Assembly (NCBI GenBank): GCA_036362985.1
Contig: JAYGXS010000002.1
Span: 91,754,530 to 91,818,529 of the forward strand
DNA length: 64,000 nt
Direction of reading: 5' to 3'
Source of the DNA: Ligula intestinalis
Taxonomy: Eukaryota > Platyhelminthes > Cestoda > Diphyllobothriidea > Diphyllobothriidae
In this document: positions 55,251 through 64,000 of the stretch, in pieces
Layout: every line of letters starts with the position of its first letter
How positions within the stretch are numbered: position 1 is the first letter of the stretch
Translations under genes and position numbers: made by a program
The notes under the pieces: generated by a model
Told to the model about the DNA's origin: nothing
Databases searched by the model: none
What the model saw: the letters and a program-made list of their open reading frames with translations, nothing else

Positions 55251-55914
55251 TTAACGTGACTTAAAGCAGTTTACCATCTAAATATTTTTGGAAAAAGGTG
55301 GCTCGCTGAACGTTGCCACCGATATAGGATTCTTGAACTACCTAATATTCTTGGCCATTATTTTATAAGAAGGTCCAGTGAAAACAGGATCTGACTTGCG
55401 ATGTTTGACATACTACTCATTCCTGTTGTTATACAGTTGCTTACGCGCATCTGTGGTTACCCGTATAACAAAATAGTTGCGAATTAACATGAATTTACCA
55501 CGAATGCACGAATAATTCGTAAGAACTTTCGTACGAATTTGAAACACGAACTCGTACGAAAGTTTGTACGAAAATTCGTATCGCTATTTTTTTGTACAGC
55601 GGGACGCCTACAGCGGGTCGCCTACTTCTCGAAAACCCCCCATTCGCACGATATACCCAGTAGCACTTTTTTGAAGTCTGCTTTGTGTAAAAGAAAACTT
55701 TATTACACTTAAAATATTATGAAAATAGGCATACAAAAATATTTTCCTCTCGATTATCCTAGGTTATTTTAAATCCCAGTGGAGGGGTCGGGTTGAGGTT
55801 CGGACTTTGAAAATTAAAAAAAAATAGGTTACAGTATGCAAAGGATGATATCAAAGACTAAGTAAGTGTTTGCGTAGACTAACCAGCCATGGACCTCTCT
55901 GCGGCTTACCTTAA
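55251..55914. other. Unassigned, with TTCGTACGAA cluster
   Basis: At about 55.49-55.60 kb several near-palindromic copies of TTCGTACGAA or CGTACGAA are interleaved with ATTCGT/ACGAAT. Otherwise AT-rich without frames. Confidence 0.45.
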
Positions 55915-56595
55915 TAGCCGCTTCAGATTGCGGTCGTAGCCTTTCCTAAACGCGACCTTAAAGGCCTCCTCGTAAGCCTTTCGGTCAACTGAGGGTGATC
56001 CGCGAGAAATCGTAAAGGTCTCTGAAGGATGGTATGTTACAGGTTAATTATTAGTCCTTGTTCAATATGGATTTATAAGCCTTTATCTTGAAAAAGACTT
56101 TCTTTCCCCTTCGCAACCCGTACAGCGTCACCTTTTCAGTGATTCTGTTGGCTAAAAGAGTCTGAAAGCCCCTTTCGACGAAGGCTAAGACATCAGTTGC
56201 ATCGAAGTTGGATAAGAATGCGGTCTAGTAACTGTCGCTTAGAGAAGGGTGCACTTACTACTTGCGAACGGAAATCCTTATAAGATAAGGCTTCCTCGAA
56301 CTTCATCAGTTCATTCCACGTTTCGGCTTGCGGGATAAGTGGCCTTTGACTTGGGGCTGAAGTCCCAGTCGCAGGCCGCCCTTCCCCATTTGCTATTTGT
56401 AAAAGCAAATTTTAAATGCGGACCAGCCGCTCTTGCTGGCGCTCTTTCTGGATTACGTCATAACGCACGTTGTCCATCAACGTCTTAACAATCCATTTCG
56501 ACGCTTTTTTGATGGGTTTATTCGAAGCCTATAACAGGTAGTCCTCGAAACAGACTTCGACATTCTTTAAAAATCGACACAAATACACAAATTAC
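55915..56595 (-). pseudogene. Decayed DUF4806-like coding region
   Basis: One minus-strand frame reads VEVCFEDYLL, stop, NKPIKKASKWIVKTLMDNVR, YDVIQKERQQERLVRI, stop, then 56193-56408 with PQAETWNELMKFEEALSYKD and FRSQVVS. A shifted frame continues with LANRITEKVTLYGLRRGKKV and FFKIKAYKSIL. The L.xFEEALxxxxFRxxVV followed by a basic LxxLxLY-like block is the arrangement of DUF4806 domains, which are expanded in some flatworms and cnidarians. A further exon-like block at 55.92-56.02 kb (SPSVDRKAYEEAFKVAFRKG) ends at a donor-like AAG|GTAAGC. Two stops and a frameshift favour a pseudogene. A functional gene with mini-introns (GTAAGT at about 56249) is a weaker alternative. Confidence 0.45.
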
Positions 56596-56869
56596 GTGAT
56601 ATAGCTCAAAGGCAACGCTCAGGCAGCAATTTGACTGCTCAGCAGTGAGACAATGCACAAAATGGCGTGTCTAAGCGTGAGGTGGCCACTCAGAGCTAAG
56701 GCCCATCAATTTTCCAAAAGCTGTGCGCGAACGCATTTGCGGGCTTTGGAACCGGGCATACGAGCCATGTAGCAACCAATCAGATTCAGTCCTGATTTTC
56801 GCACGACAATTCGTACCTCGATCTCGCAAATTTTTCTATTAAGGTAACGAACTTTGCATTCTTTTGCAC
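56596..56869. other. Unassigned stretch
   Basis: No coding or repeat structure recognised. Confidence 0.35.
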
Positions 56870-57300
56870 AACATGATGTTTCTAATAAAAGGACCCATTG
56901 GGCTTCAAATATACAACAAAGTTACTAATTCTACTGCATTCTTGTGGAGGAGTACACTATCAGTATAATTATAAAGCAATTCAATATGGCAGGAACCGCC
57001 TCAACTATTAGAATGATCCAGTTTAAAGTCCACAATGTGCGTGTTTGGGAAGGAAACGAACAATAAGAACTCTCTATCATCTCACTTTTAATGAAGACAT
57101 AATTTGGCTTTGAAAACCACTAATACAGATGAAAACCTAATTTGTAATGGAAGACAATTCCACAGGAGGCATATTTCAGGGTTAAAAACAAGAGCAGATA
57201 GATGTGGAGCTAAATGGTAATGAACAGACAATGAACGAGTTACGAGTATCATAAGTTCGAAACAGGAAGCACAGGGCGTCTTCGAGTTTTTTTAACTCAC
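56870..57300 (-). mobile_element. LINE family B fragment (C-terminus)
   Basis: AAAGTCCACAATGTGCGTGTTTG, GAGCAGATAGATGTGGAGCT and GAACGAGTTACGAGTATCAT are colinear with the family B end at 61.98-62.22 kb. A tail-like block (AAAGGACCCATTGGGCTTC) lies at about 56.89 kb. Confidence 0.55.
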
Positions 57301-57764
57301 AAACAATGTCTGCTAACTAAATAATTGTTGAAAATGCGTCCCTTCGCACGATGGGTCATCATACACAAAGGCATGTGAGCTGCATCGTTGTTTGGTCCGT
57401 GATGTCCCCTCAATCCTGATTGGTCCATGTCCAATTGGACAATGTCTCTCACGCAGACAAGTAATACGCGTAGCCTCTGTGTGGAAATGACATGCTTGAA
57501 CTTGCTTTGTGTGAATATGTGTTTTTATTGATTGCTCTTCTGCTCTTGCTTCTCTGGTACCGGGCTTTAATTGCCATGATCGGGCTTAGCCAATGCTTCT
57601 GCTAATTACAACTACCAGGCGCTGTTTGCAAAAATTTAGCGATGCAGATGCATAATATACGGTGAAGGAACTGCACGCTGACTTGAAGCTAATGCTGCAA
57701 CAGCGGCTGAAGCAGATCAAAAAACCCACCATCAACATGTGCAACTCACCCACGTGCCAATTAT
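57301..57764. other. Unassigned stretch
   Basis: Target region of the family C insertion. No features recognised. Confidence 0.35.
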
Positions 57765-58748
57765 AATAATCATATGTTTATTATGCCAGTTAAGAGGCAA
57801 TTGTAAAGAGTTGGTTATGCACCTCTTGGACGCCTTCCAACACCTCGAAGACCGGAAAAAAACTTAAACAAACTCCCGGTGTTGCAGCCAGCATTGGCTT
57901 TGTTTCAGGTTTTGTGTTTTGTCAATACTGTGCGAGATAGGGAGTTTGTTTCAAATGAAAAAAAAACCTGCCTTCAAAAGTATTATACCAACAGAATAAA
58001 TGTACAGTTGTAAGCAGACTTGACTCATCAGCAGGATAAATGTTTCCTATCGTTTAAGGACATTAGTTCGAGACGGAGAGAGTTGGCACAAGAACACAGT
58101 GTTCCCAGTCTTCCTTCAATGGTTGTCGGCAAAAGTTGTGCGCTATCGGCTGAAGGGTTAGCGGACTGCGGGCTGCTACTTCAGCAGCATTATCTTCAGC
58201 ATGAAGCCTGGCGGGGTTCAAAGTCCACGAACGCCATCAGAGTGAAAGAGCGATTCCACCGAGTCAGCACCCAAAATTCGTGAAAGTTGTCCTGAATGTA
58301 GAAAACTAGTTATAGCTCTCATAAACATAGGGTAGCTTTGCTGGGTTTAAATACTTTTGGGCAGCTTATTCCAGATTGATATGGCATTTACTGAGAAGAA
58401 TTGGCGGTACTTAACTGTACGTGCCATAGGAAGAAATAAAAATACGTCTCGATGGCTGGCGCGTCGAGAGTGCTCAAGCTGCTTATTTTTACTAAGAGGA
58501 TTAAATTTTTGACCATTCCAAAGTTTAAACAGTAAAAATAGACCCTTCTGCAAGCTACGAAGCCACAGGGGATCCAGCTTTATAAGTTCGCACCTTTGTT
58601 GGTAGGCTAAGTTACGGTGTTCTGTAATGAAAACTCTTCTAGTGAAGAAGTGCTGCACCGATTCTATTTTCTTCCGTTCACTAGTGCGCAGAAGACTGAA
58701 TAGGGGCAAGCAGTATTCAAGACTAGGTCTCATGTACATATTATAAAG

Positions 58749-59774
58749 TCAAGTTCTAACCTTGATAGTCTTAAAATTACGAAGGATACATCCGGTGGTT
58801 CTGTGTGCTTTCGAGACTATCAGGGCACAGTACTCTGGCAAATTGAGACTTTTAGAGTAGGATATGCCCAAATCCTTGATAACTCCTGGGACATTTAGTT
58901 CGTGGCCGTCAATGCTTAATTCCGGTTGATGATCGTCACCAACAACCATAACGGAACATTTGTGCCATGAAAGGGTGAGGCGCCATGTGCAACACCACTG
59001 GGCGAAGGCCTGAAGATCCTTTTTTATCAACTTGAGCACGATGTTGCGATCTGCCGGTGTATATCGATAGGCGACTTTTAAATCATCAGCGTACATGAAG
59101 GGTCTGCCATAATGAAAACAATCTGAAACGTCATTGACAAACAGGCAAAATAGGAGCGGCCCAAGTACACTACCCTGTATAACTCCACTCCTCACATGAG
59201 TGGGTTGGAGATAACATAGGAAATTTTGACTCTTTGTGTGCGAGCATCCACATCTGAAGCTCAGAGGCTTGCTACCTATGCCAAAGGAGGCCAGGTTCAG
59301 AAGGAGAAGGTTATGATTGACCCGATCAAAGGCCTTAGTAAAATCAAAATCGACGTTATAATTGGCAAAACCGCTATCTCTAGATTGCAGCACATAATCA
59401 AAGAAAGAGAGCTGGCAGGTGTCACAAGATCGTTTCTCGAGAAACCCATATTGAGCTGTATTGAACAGTTTGTTCCCTGTCAAGTGAGGCTTCATCTTTT
59501 GTTTGATCAAGGTCTCCAAGATCTTCGAGCCTGCGGGAAGTGCATTTATTGGCCTAAAGTTGTCGAATGACGTCGATCGGCCATGCTTGCGAATAGGCAT
59601 TATGTGCGATTCCTTCCACAACGAAGAAAAGGTTTCGCTCTCAAGAGCAGGAGTAAATACCTTACAAAGAATAGACGGAAAGATATCATTCACTTCAGCT
59701 TTTAGAAGGCTAACTGGGACACCATCTGGTCCTGGACTACAAGATTGACGATAACGAAGAATGGCTACAGTCAC
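58749..59774 (-). pseudogene. LINE family C RT ORF, copy 2, first part
   Basis: 341 codons from the conserved SCSPGPDGVPVSLLKAEVND through DFDFTKAFDRVNHNLLL (motif A), SGVIQGSVLGPLLFCLFVND (motif B) and MYADDLKVAYRY (motif C). An indel near 58745 ends it and the remainder continues in another frame at 58347-58739 (130 codons, PSLEYCLPLFSLLRTSERKK). The first residue given is GTG directly after a stop, so this is the middle of a longer ancestral ORF2, not a true start. Confidence 0.9.
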
Positions 59775-60579
59775 GTCTCAGAGGGTAAAACTTATGGTTT
59801 CGAGTACGGCACCCGTCCAAGCCCGGATAGCCGGAGGTGCAGAGAATGAGCTTTCACTGAACGTTTTGGATAGGAACGCATTGAAGCTATCGCCGGTCAA
59901 CTAAGCGTCAGCTATGGGGTTTCCTAAGGCGTCTTGAAGTATGGGGTGTTGCGTTTTCCTCTGCGCTTTTACTGTACGCGAAAAGAGTTTCGCAACATTA
60001 AGGGAAGGATTTTAAGCGAAGTGGGCCTCATCGGCTATCTGCTTTTCTTCGGAAAGCTTCTTAACCTGCTCAAAGATCAGTGTGATCAAGGGCAGAACGG
60101 AAGTGTCGTTCTGCCGATGCAAACGATGGGAGAGTTTACGCAGCCTACGACAGAAAGACAGAGGAAGGCACACGTCATCCTTGGCATGTATTACTTTCTT
60201 ACGGGGGACAAAGTGGAGGATGAGTGGATCCAGCACTTTGTGCCGTGCATCGGTACAAACAGTTACTTCCAAACATTGGAAAAATTCAGACGAGTCGAGA
60301 GCGTTTAGGTTTGCCAGTAGGTCCGCCGTGTTTGCTGATCGGAGGTCATGATAAAGAAAATGTTTTATCCACCTCCAGTTCTAGTTCACTAACAACTGTG
60401 AGATTGTCTAAACGCCCAAGTGCGTCTAAGGATGACACTGAAAGTGGTTCGCATCCCCTACAAAAAATTAGGTTGAGTATGTTTGCTCCTCGAGTGGGAA
60501 AATCGACTACATGATCCCACATGCCAATATCTACTGCCTGAAGTAAGTTCTAGAACTTTGAAGGACCGGAGGTTGAAAA

Positions 60580-60786
60580 CTATTGTATGTGAGGAAAGTT
60601 AAAATTGTCTGCAATCAAGGAAGTCAAGTCAGCTGCGGCATGAAATGCCTGCGAGAGACAAAGATCGTAGTCTACATTGGCATTAGGTGGGCGATAAACA
60701 CAGCCAACAAGTAAGGAGTATTTGTTTTTTAGAACAACTCGTAGCCAGCAGCTCTCCTCCACCACTGTGAATTGTGGATAGTCCAA
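60580..60786 (-). pseudogene. LINE family C endonuclease fragment, copy 2
   Basis: 68 codons: CWLRVVLKNKYSLLVGCVYR, PPNANVDYDLCLSQAFHAAA, DNFNFPHIQ. GCVYRPP and the (G)DFNFP-type box are hallmarks of the apurinic-like endonuclease of non-LTR elements. The usual Gly-Asp before FNFP is DN here. Confidence 0.8.
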
Positions 60787-60896
60787 CGGGAGAAATGCAA
60801 ATGGCTGCTTAATAAAGATGCAGCTTCCTCTGCCACGGCCATTGTTTCCATCGTTCCGAACGCATGTATAGCCTGGAATAGAGAGTTCAGAGTCAG

Positions 60897-61255
60897 TTCT
60901 AAGTTGGCGCGCGCTTCAAATTGCGGTTTAAATTTCTCGTCCTTCGTGGGAAATATTATTTTCTGGATTTCGGTTCACCTAGCCCTCTGGCGGACTTTCG
61001 TTGTTAGTTATTGGATTCACTTTCGCAATAACTCCAGGCTCAGAAGACACGACAGGATATTAATCAAAACGAGCATCATCTCCGTCACTGCCTTCTGTCA
61101 ACAATTCTCCTTGATTCCAGCTCTCTACAAACGACTGAGTCGTTTAAATAACCTTTTTCATACAGTTGAACGCTTTATACATATTGCATAGAGCTTTAAT
61201 ATCGTATATCGTCAGTCTGATCTATTATGGGAGACAAAAATAAACGTGTAGATCA
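60897..61255. other. Unassigned stretch
   Basis: Flank of the truncated LINE. A 139-codon plus-strand frame begins inside the LINE (60772) and runs to 61191. It is a chimeric chance frame. Confidence 0.4.
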
Positions 61256-61265
61256 GCTTGTAAAA

Positions 61266-61345
61266 GTTGCGGCGTGAGAGGGAATCGAACCCAGAGCCTG
61301 TCATTTGTCGATATTAGTGGTTACCACTACACCATCAGCGACAAC
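61266..61345 (-). repeat. tRNA-like segment
   Basis: On the minus strand GATGGTGTAGTGGTAACCA (A-box-like) and CTCTGGGTTCGATTCCCTC (good B box and T-loop). Acceptor ends do not pair well. A tRNA pseudogene or SINE head is more likely than a working tRNA gene. Confidence 0.5.
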
Positions 61346-61449
61346 TGTCGACTCTTATTCAATTTGGTTTAAAACCCCTAGTCGCAATTTCGAGGGCAGA
61401 AGTCGCACGATTGATGCGATGAAATCACCCCCCGCTAAAAGGGCTAAAC

Positions 61450-62806
61450 GTCTAATAATAATAATAATTTGTATATTTAAGGCCCAAGGGGCCTTGTCGT
61501 TACAAACTTAGTGCTATCGTGAAAATAAAAATAATAATGATAAGCAGTGAACTCTTATAAAATAATTGTCATCGGCAGTAAAAAAAACTCCTAGATCGGT
61601 GGATGAGTTCAGCGGGCCACCGAGTTCAAAAAAACTTAAGGAAAAAAACTGCCTTAATAGGTAAAAGGGTTTGATGTGGTTAGTTTGGGACCTGATGTTG
61701 AGACTTTGGGACGTTTACGGTCATGGGAAAAAAATATAGATCGTTGAGTTAGGAAGGGGTCATCCGGAAGGCAGGAGAAGGCAGTAGAAGTCAAGGCAAC
61801 ATCATGGAGTTGCGACCCACCAGATTCCAGAGCCAATCGCGAAGACCACAGCGAAGGTTGCAAAAATGGAGAGGAATTCACAGCCCTTGGAAGTGATGCT
61901 TGACTCTGCAAAGGGAAATGCTAACATATTTAGAAACCATTTTAGTATCCTGGGAAGAGCTTCAAATGCTAGGAGGACCCTTTTCAAAATCTACAACTTG
62001 CGTGTTTGGAAAGGAAACAGACAGTAACGACTTTATTTCCTCTAAATTTAAATGCTTATATAATTTGCCTTTAAAAATCGACAATGTAGAAGACATTCTA
62101 ATATCGAGAGGAAGGTTGTTCCAAATAAAAGCATATTTAGAGGTAAAAAAGCGAGAACGATTAGATGTGGAGCTATGAGGTGGTAAAATTATCATGGAAG
62201 AGTTACGAGTGGCGTAAGGTCGGTCTACTGGAATGAGAGCGTTAATTTGTGGGAGATTAGGACTATTGTTAACGCGAAATAGAAAGCATAGACCAGCTTC
62301 GAGTCTTCTTATCCAAAGAAATTTCATGTTTGCTAATTGACATCTATCTGTATAACACATACCAGACCCAGAAACAGAAAATATTTTACGAGTGAAAACT
62401 CGCTGAACCTTTTCAATCTTACTACGGTCATGCTGGGTCATGAGGCCAAAAAGCGGGCAGCAGTATTCTAGTATAGGAAGAACAAACATGCGGTATAGTT
62501 TTAACTTCATTTCTGGAAGGAAAAAGTTATGCGATATAAACCCACATATCTGTGCGGCCTTGGCAGAAATTCGATCTGCATGAGGTGATAATGCAAGCTT
62601 ATTCGTGTAAGTAAGACCCAAATCCTTTATCGTAGATCTTTCTAACAGTGGACTATTTTGGAAGATAATGGGTCCAGGAAGCCTTGCGGGACCAAAACTC
62701 AAGAAACTACATTTTGATGGAGAAAACTCCATCTGCCATGTTGCGCTCCAACTTGAGAGAGTACGCAAGTCTGCGTTAACTTTATCAACACAACTACTGG
62801 CCGTGA
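61450..62806 (-). mobile_element. LINE family B, RT C-terminal half, 3' UTR and tail
   Basis: The best-preserved family B copy. Its 3' end is at about 61.45 kb, with the tail GCACTAAGTTTGTAACGAC and AAGGCCCCTTGGGCCTTAAA on the minus strand, then (ATT)n. It is 5'-truncated at about 62806, where it abruptly joins family D sequence. Confidence 0.85.
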
Positions 62807-62843
62807 AATTTATATTTGTTAGCGCAAGTACGACACTATCCAT
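61962..62843 (-). CDS. LINE family B RT C-terminal ORF
   Basis: 293 codons open. The first dozen residues derive from the joined family D DNA. From CVDKVNADLRTLSSWSATWQ onward it is RT thumb and C-terminal domain: SPSKCSFLSFGPARLPGP, LGLTYTNKLALSPHADRISA, LYRMFVLPILEYCCPLFGLM, VFTRKIFSVSGSGMCYTDRC, YAFIWNNLPLDIRMSSTLSI. The catalytic palm with YADD is missing, so it cannot be active. Confidence 0.85.
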   Translation of the reverse strand: MDSVVLALTNINFTASSCVDKVNADLRTLSSWSATWQMEFSPSKCSFLSFGPARLPGPIIFQNSPLLERSTIKDLGLTYTNKLALSPHADRISAKAAQICGFISHNFFLPEMKLKLYRMFVLPILEYCCPLFGLMTQHDRSKIEKVQRVFTRKIFSVSGSGMCYTDRCQLANMKFLWIRRLEAGLCFLFRVNNSPNLPQINALIPVDRPYATRNSSMIILPPHSSTSNRSRFFTSKYAFIWNNLPLDIRMSSTLSIFKGKLYKHLNLEEIKSLLSVSFPNTQVVDFEKGPPSI

Positions 62844-64000
62844 ACAAAATTAGCTTCGAAAAAATAAAAATTCAGCAATGAATTTGACAGTGAGTGCAAA
62901 TAGACCGAGAAAGTCGTAATAATGTCAGCAGAAATTTTCCATTTGGGGCAACGTTTAGCAGAGTTTGGCAGTTAATTGTCAACTTAAAAACTTGAAATTT
63001 ATGACAGTTAAATAATTCCTACGGTTAAAATGGAGGCAGAGTTCAACGGGCTTTCATTATCAAAAAAGTGTACAAAAAATATTTAGGAAGATAAGACATA
63101 GTCATTAAGTAGAAATAGGTGTGGGAATCTGATGATGGTTAATAGTCAACGAAACGGCAGCAGTTTAGACTGAAAACTTCTACGTGGCTTCGTTTAATTG
63201 AGCGGATGTTAATGGAAACATCTAGGTTCTCGGGGGACACGAGGCAGAGTGAATAGTTTCAAGAGGATCTCCTAAATTCCCGATGGTCCTTTCTTGGATT
63301 CATGGAGAAAGCTGCTCGGAAAAGATGAGGAGAATAACAGGCTAATAAAATCAGTGTTAAGAAAAATGTGCAGTCTTCGTTTGAAAGCAGACAAGTTATT
63401 GGCAATTTATTCCAAAGAAAGCTATATCTGGAAGCAAAAAGAAAGAGAGTTTAGATGAGGAAGATGCAGGAGGGGGTATAAAAAGTGCCGAGTTTCTTAG
63501 GCTGTGGTGACGGTTGATGGGGGTAATGGCAGAAAACCTGGGGAGATTTGCACTATTATTAAGGCGAAAAAGGTGAAAAAGTAATTTATGTAGCTTACAA
63601 CGTGTCTAAAGCTGTGCTTACTCAGATATTAACAGCAACTTAACAGTGCAGAAACTGTTGGCTTGGTAAAAATGCGCTTTGTGGTTTGCAGCCCCGACAC
63701 TCGCAGTGCACGATCCCCCAGGCTATTTCAACCGACGTTATAAGAAGAGCTAGTGAAAACTCTTAAATCAAACGATGTGGTTTTATACTGTCAACAGAAA
63801 GGCCTGCTGCCCTCTCGGCTTCGGTGCGATTGCGCAAACTTAATGATCCCAAGAAAGCTTGCACAAAACGGCGACGAATTTGTTTTCCGTTTTGGAAAAT
63901 ACCACTGAAAATATCAATAAATTCGAAGTCCATGTTCTTAACAGTCGGTTAGGCTTGAGTAAGCTGTTGGGCGAAGTTTTAAATTGCTTGCAAATTTTAA
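62806..64000 (-). mobile_element. LINE family D remnant, minus copy (inverted duplicate)
   Basis: The reverse complement matches 48.07-49.32 kb with few differences (for example ACCATCATCAGATTCCCACA against ACCATCATTAGATTCCCACA). It continues to the window edge and probably beyond. No long frame. A block AAATTAGCTTCGAAAAAAT marks the boundary near the family B junction. Confidence 0.7.

Larger units (their letters stand above)
57765..60896 (-). mobile_element. LINE family C, copy 2 (5'-truncated)
   Basis: Nearly identical to 41020-44156 over 3.1 kb. Its right end is an abrupt loss of homology after AGAGAGTTCAGAGTCAG (60896), inside the endonuclease, as in a 5'-truncated LINE insertion. It shares with copy 1 the stops TGA (T-L-*-D-V-T-V, about 59779) and TAG (A-D-A-*-L-T-G, about 59902). 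It lacks copy 1's extra TGA before PGPDG. Confidence 0.9.

Noticed and set aside
60772..61191. 139-codon plus-strand frame
   Set aside because: Runs from antisense LINE sequence across its truncation point into unrelated DNA, so it cannot be an ancestral gene.
1..64000. CRISPR arrays, bacterial operons, rRNA genes
   Set aside because: No regular spaced repeats, Shine-Dalgarno gene clusters or rRNA landmarks were seen. Introns and retroelements show eukaryotic DNA.

Overview
The window looks like a nuclear genome segment from a parasitic flatworm (trematode or cestode). The evidence is one spliced host gene with very short first introns, a high density of decayed non-LTR retrotransposons and Penelope-like elements, tRNA-derived SINEs, TTAGGG-type telomere-like tracts, and a schistosome-style hammerhead-ribozyme repeat. 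The exact taxon cannot be read from the sequence. Most long open frames are retroelement fragments or antisense shadows.

Left half (about 8.2-30.6 kb, minus strand): seven consecutive exons of a furin/kexin-type proprotein convertase. All have consistent phases and GT-AG borders. Together they encode 284 residues: signal peptide, prodomain with RIKR and RVKR processing sites, and the catalytic Asp and His of the subtilisin domain. The catalytic Ser and the P domain must lie left of the window. Introns grow from 42 and 45 nt at the 5' end to 1.4, 7.1, 2.2 and 10.8 kb. The large introns hold Penelope-like fragments, LINE pieces, two inverted-repeat (MITE-like) families, SINEs, a tRNA-centred fold-back and a tandem 336-bp repeat.

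The most interesting object is in that 10.8-kb intron: a tandem 336-bp repeat at 17.69-18.35 kb. On the minus strand, so in sense with the convertase, its first unit carries what reads as a complete hammerhead ribozyme core (CTGATGA, GAAA, GTC cleavage site, three stems). The second unit has three core substitutions and is predicted dead.

Middle (30.6-34.3 kb) is gene-poor. A short primer-binding-site match to tRNA-Trp at 34.97 kb hints at an LTR-retrotransposon remnant.

Right half (35.7-64 kb) is a LINE graveyard. At least four families (called A to D here) lie in both orientations. It includes two nearly identical 3.1-kb family C copies that share in-frame stops, an ORF1-like region duplicated in tandem, a SINE fragment inserted exactly in the FADD motif of an RT, a 1.2-kb inverted duplication (48.1-49.3 against 62.8-64.0 kb), and recurrent GGCCC/GGGCC tail hairpins. 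A decayed DUF4806-like coding region lies at 55.9-56.6 kb.
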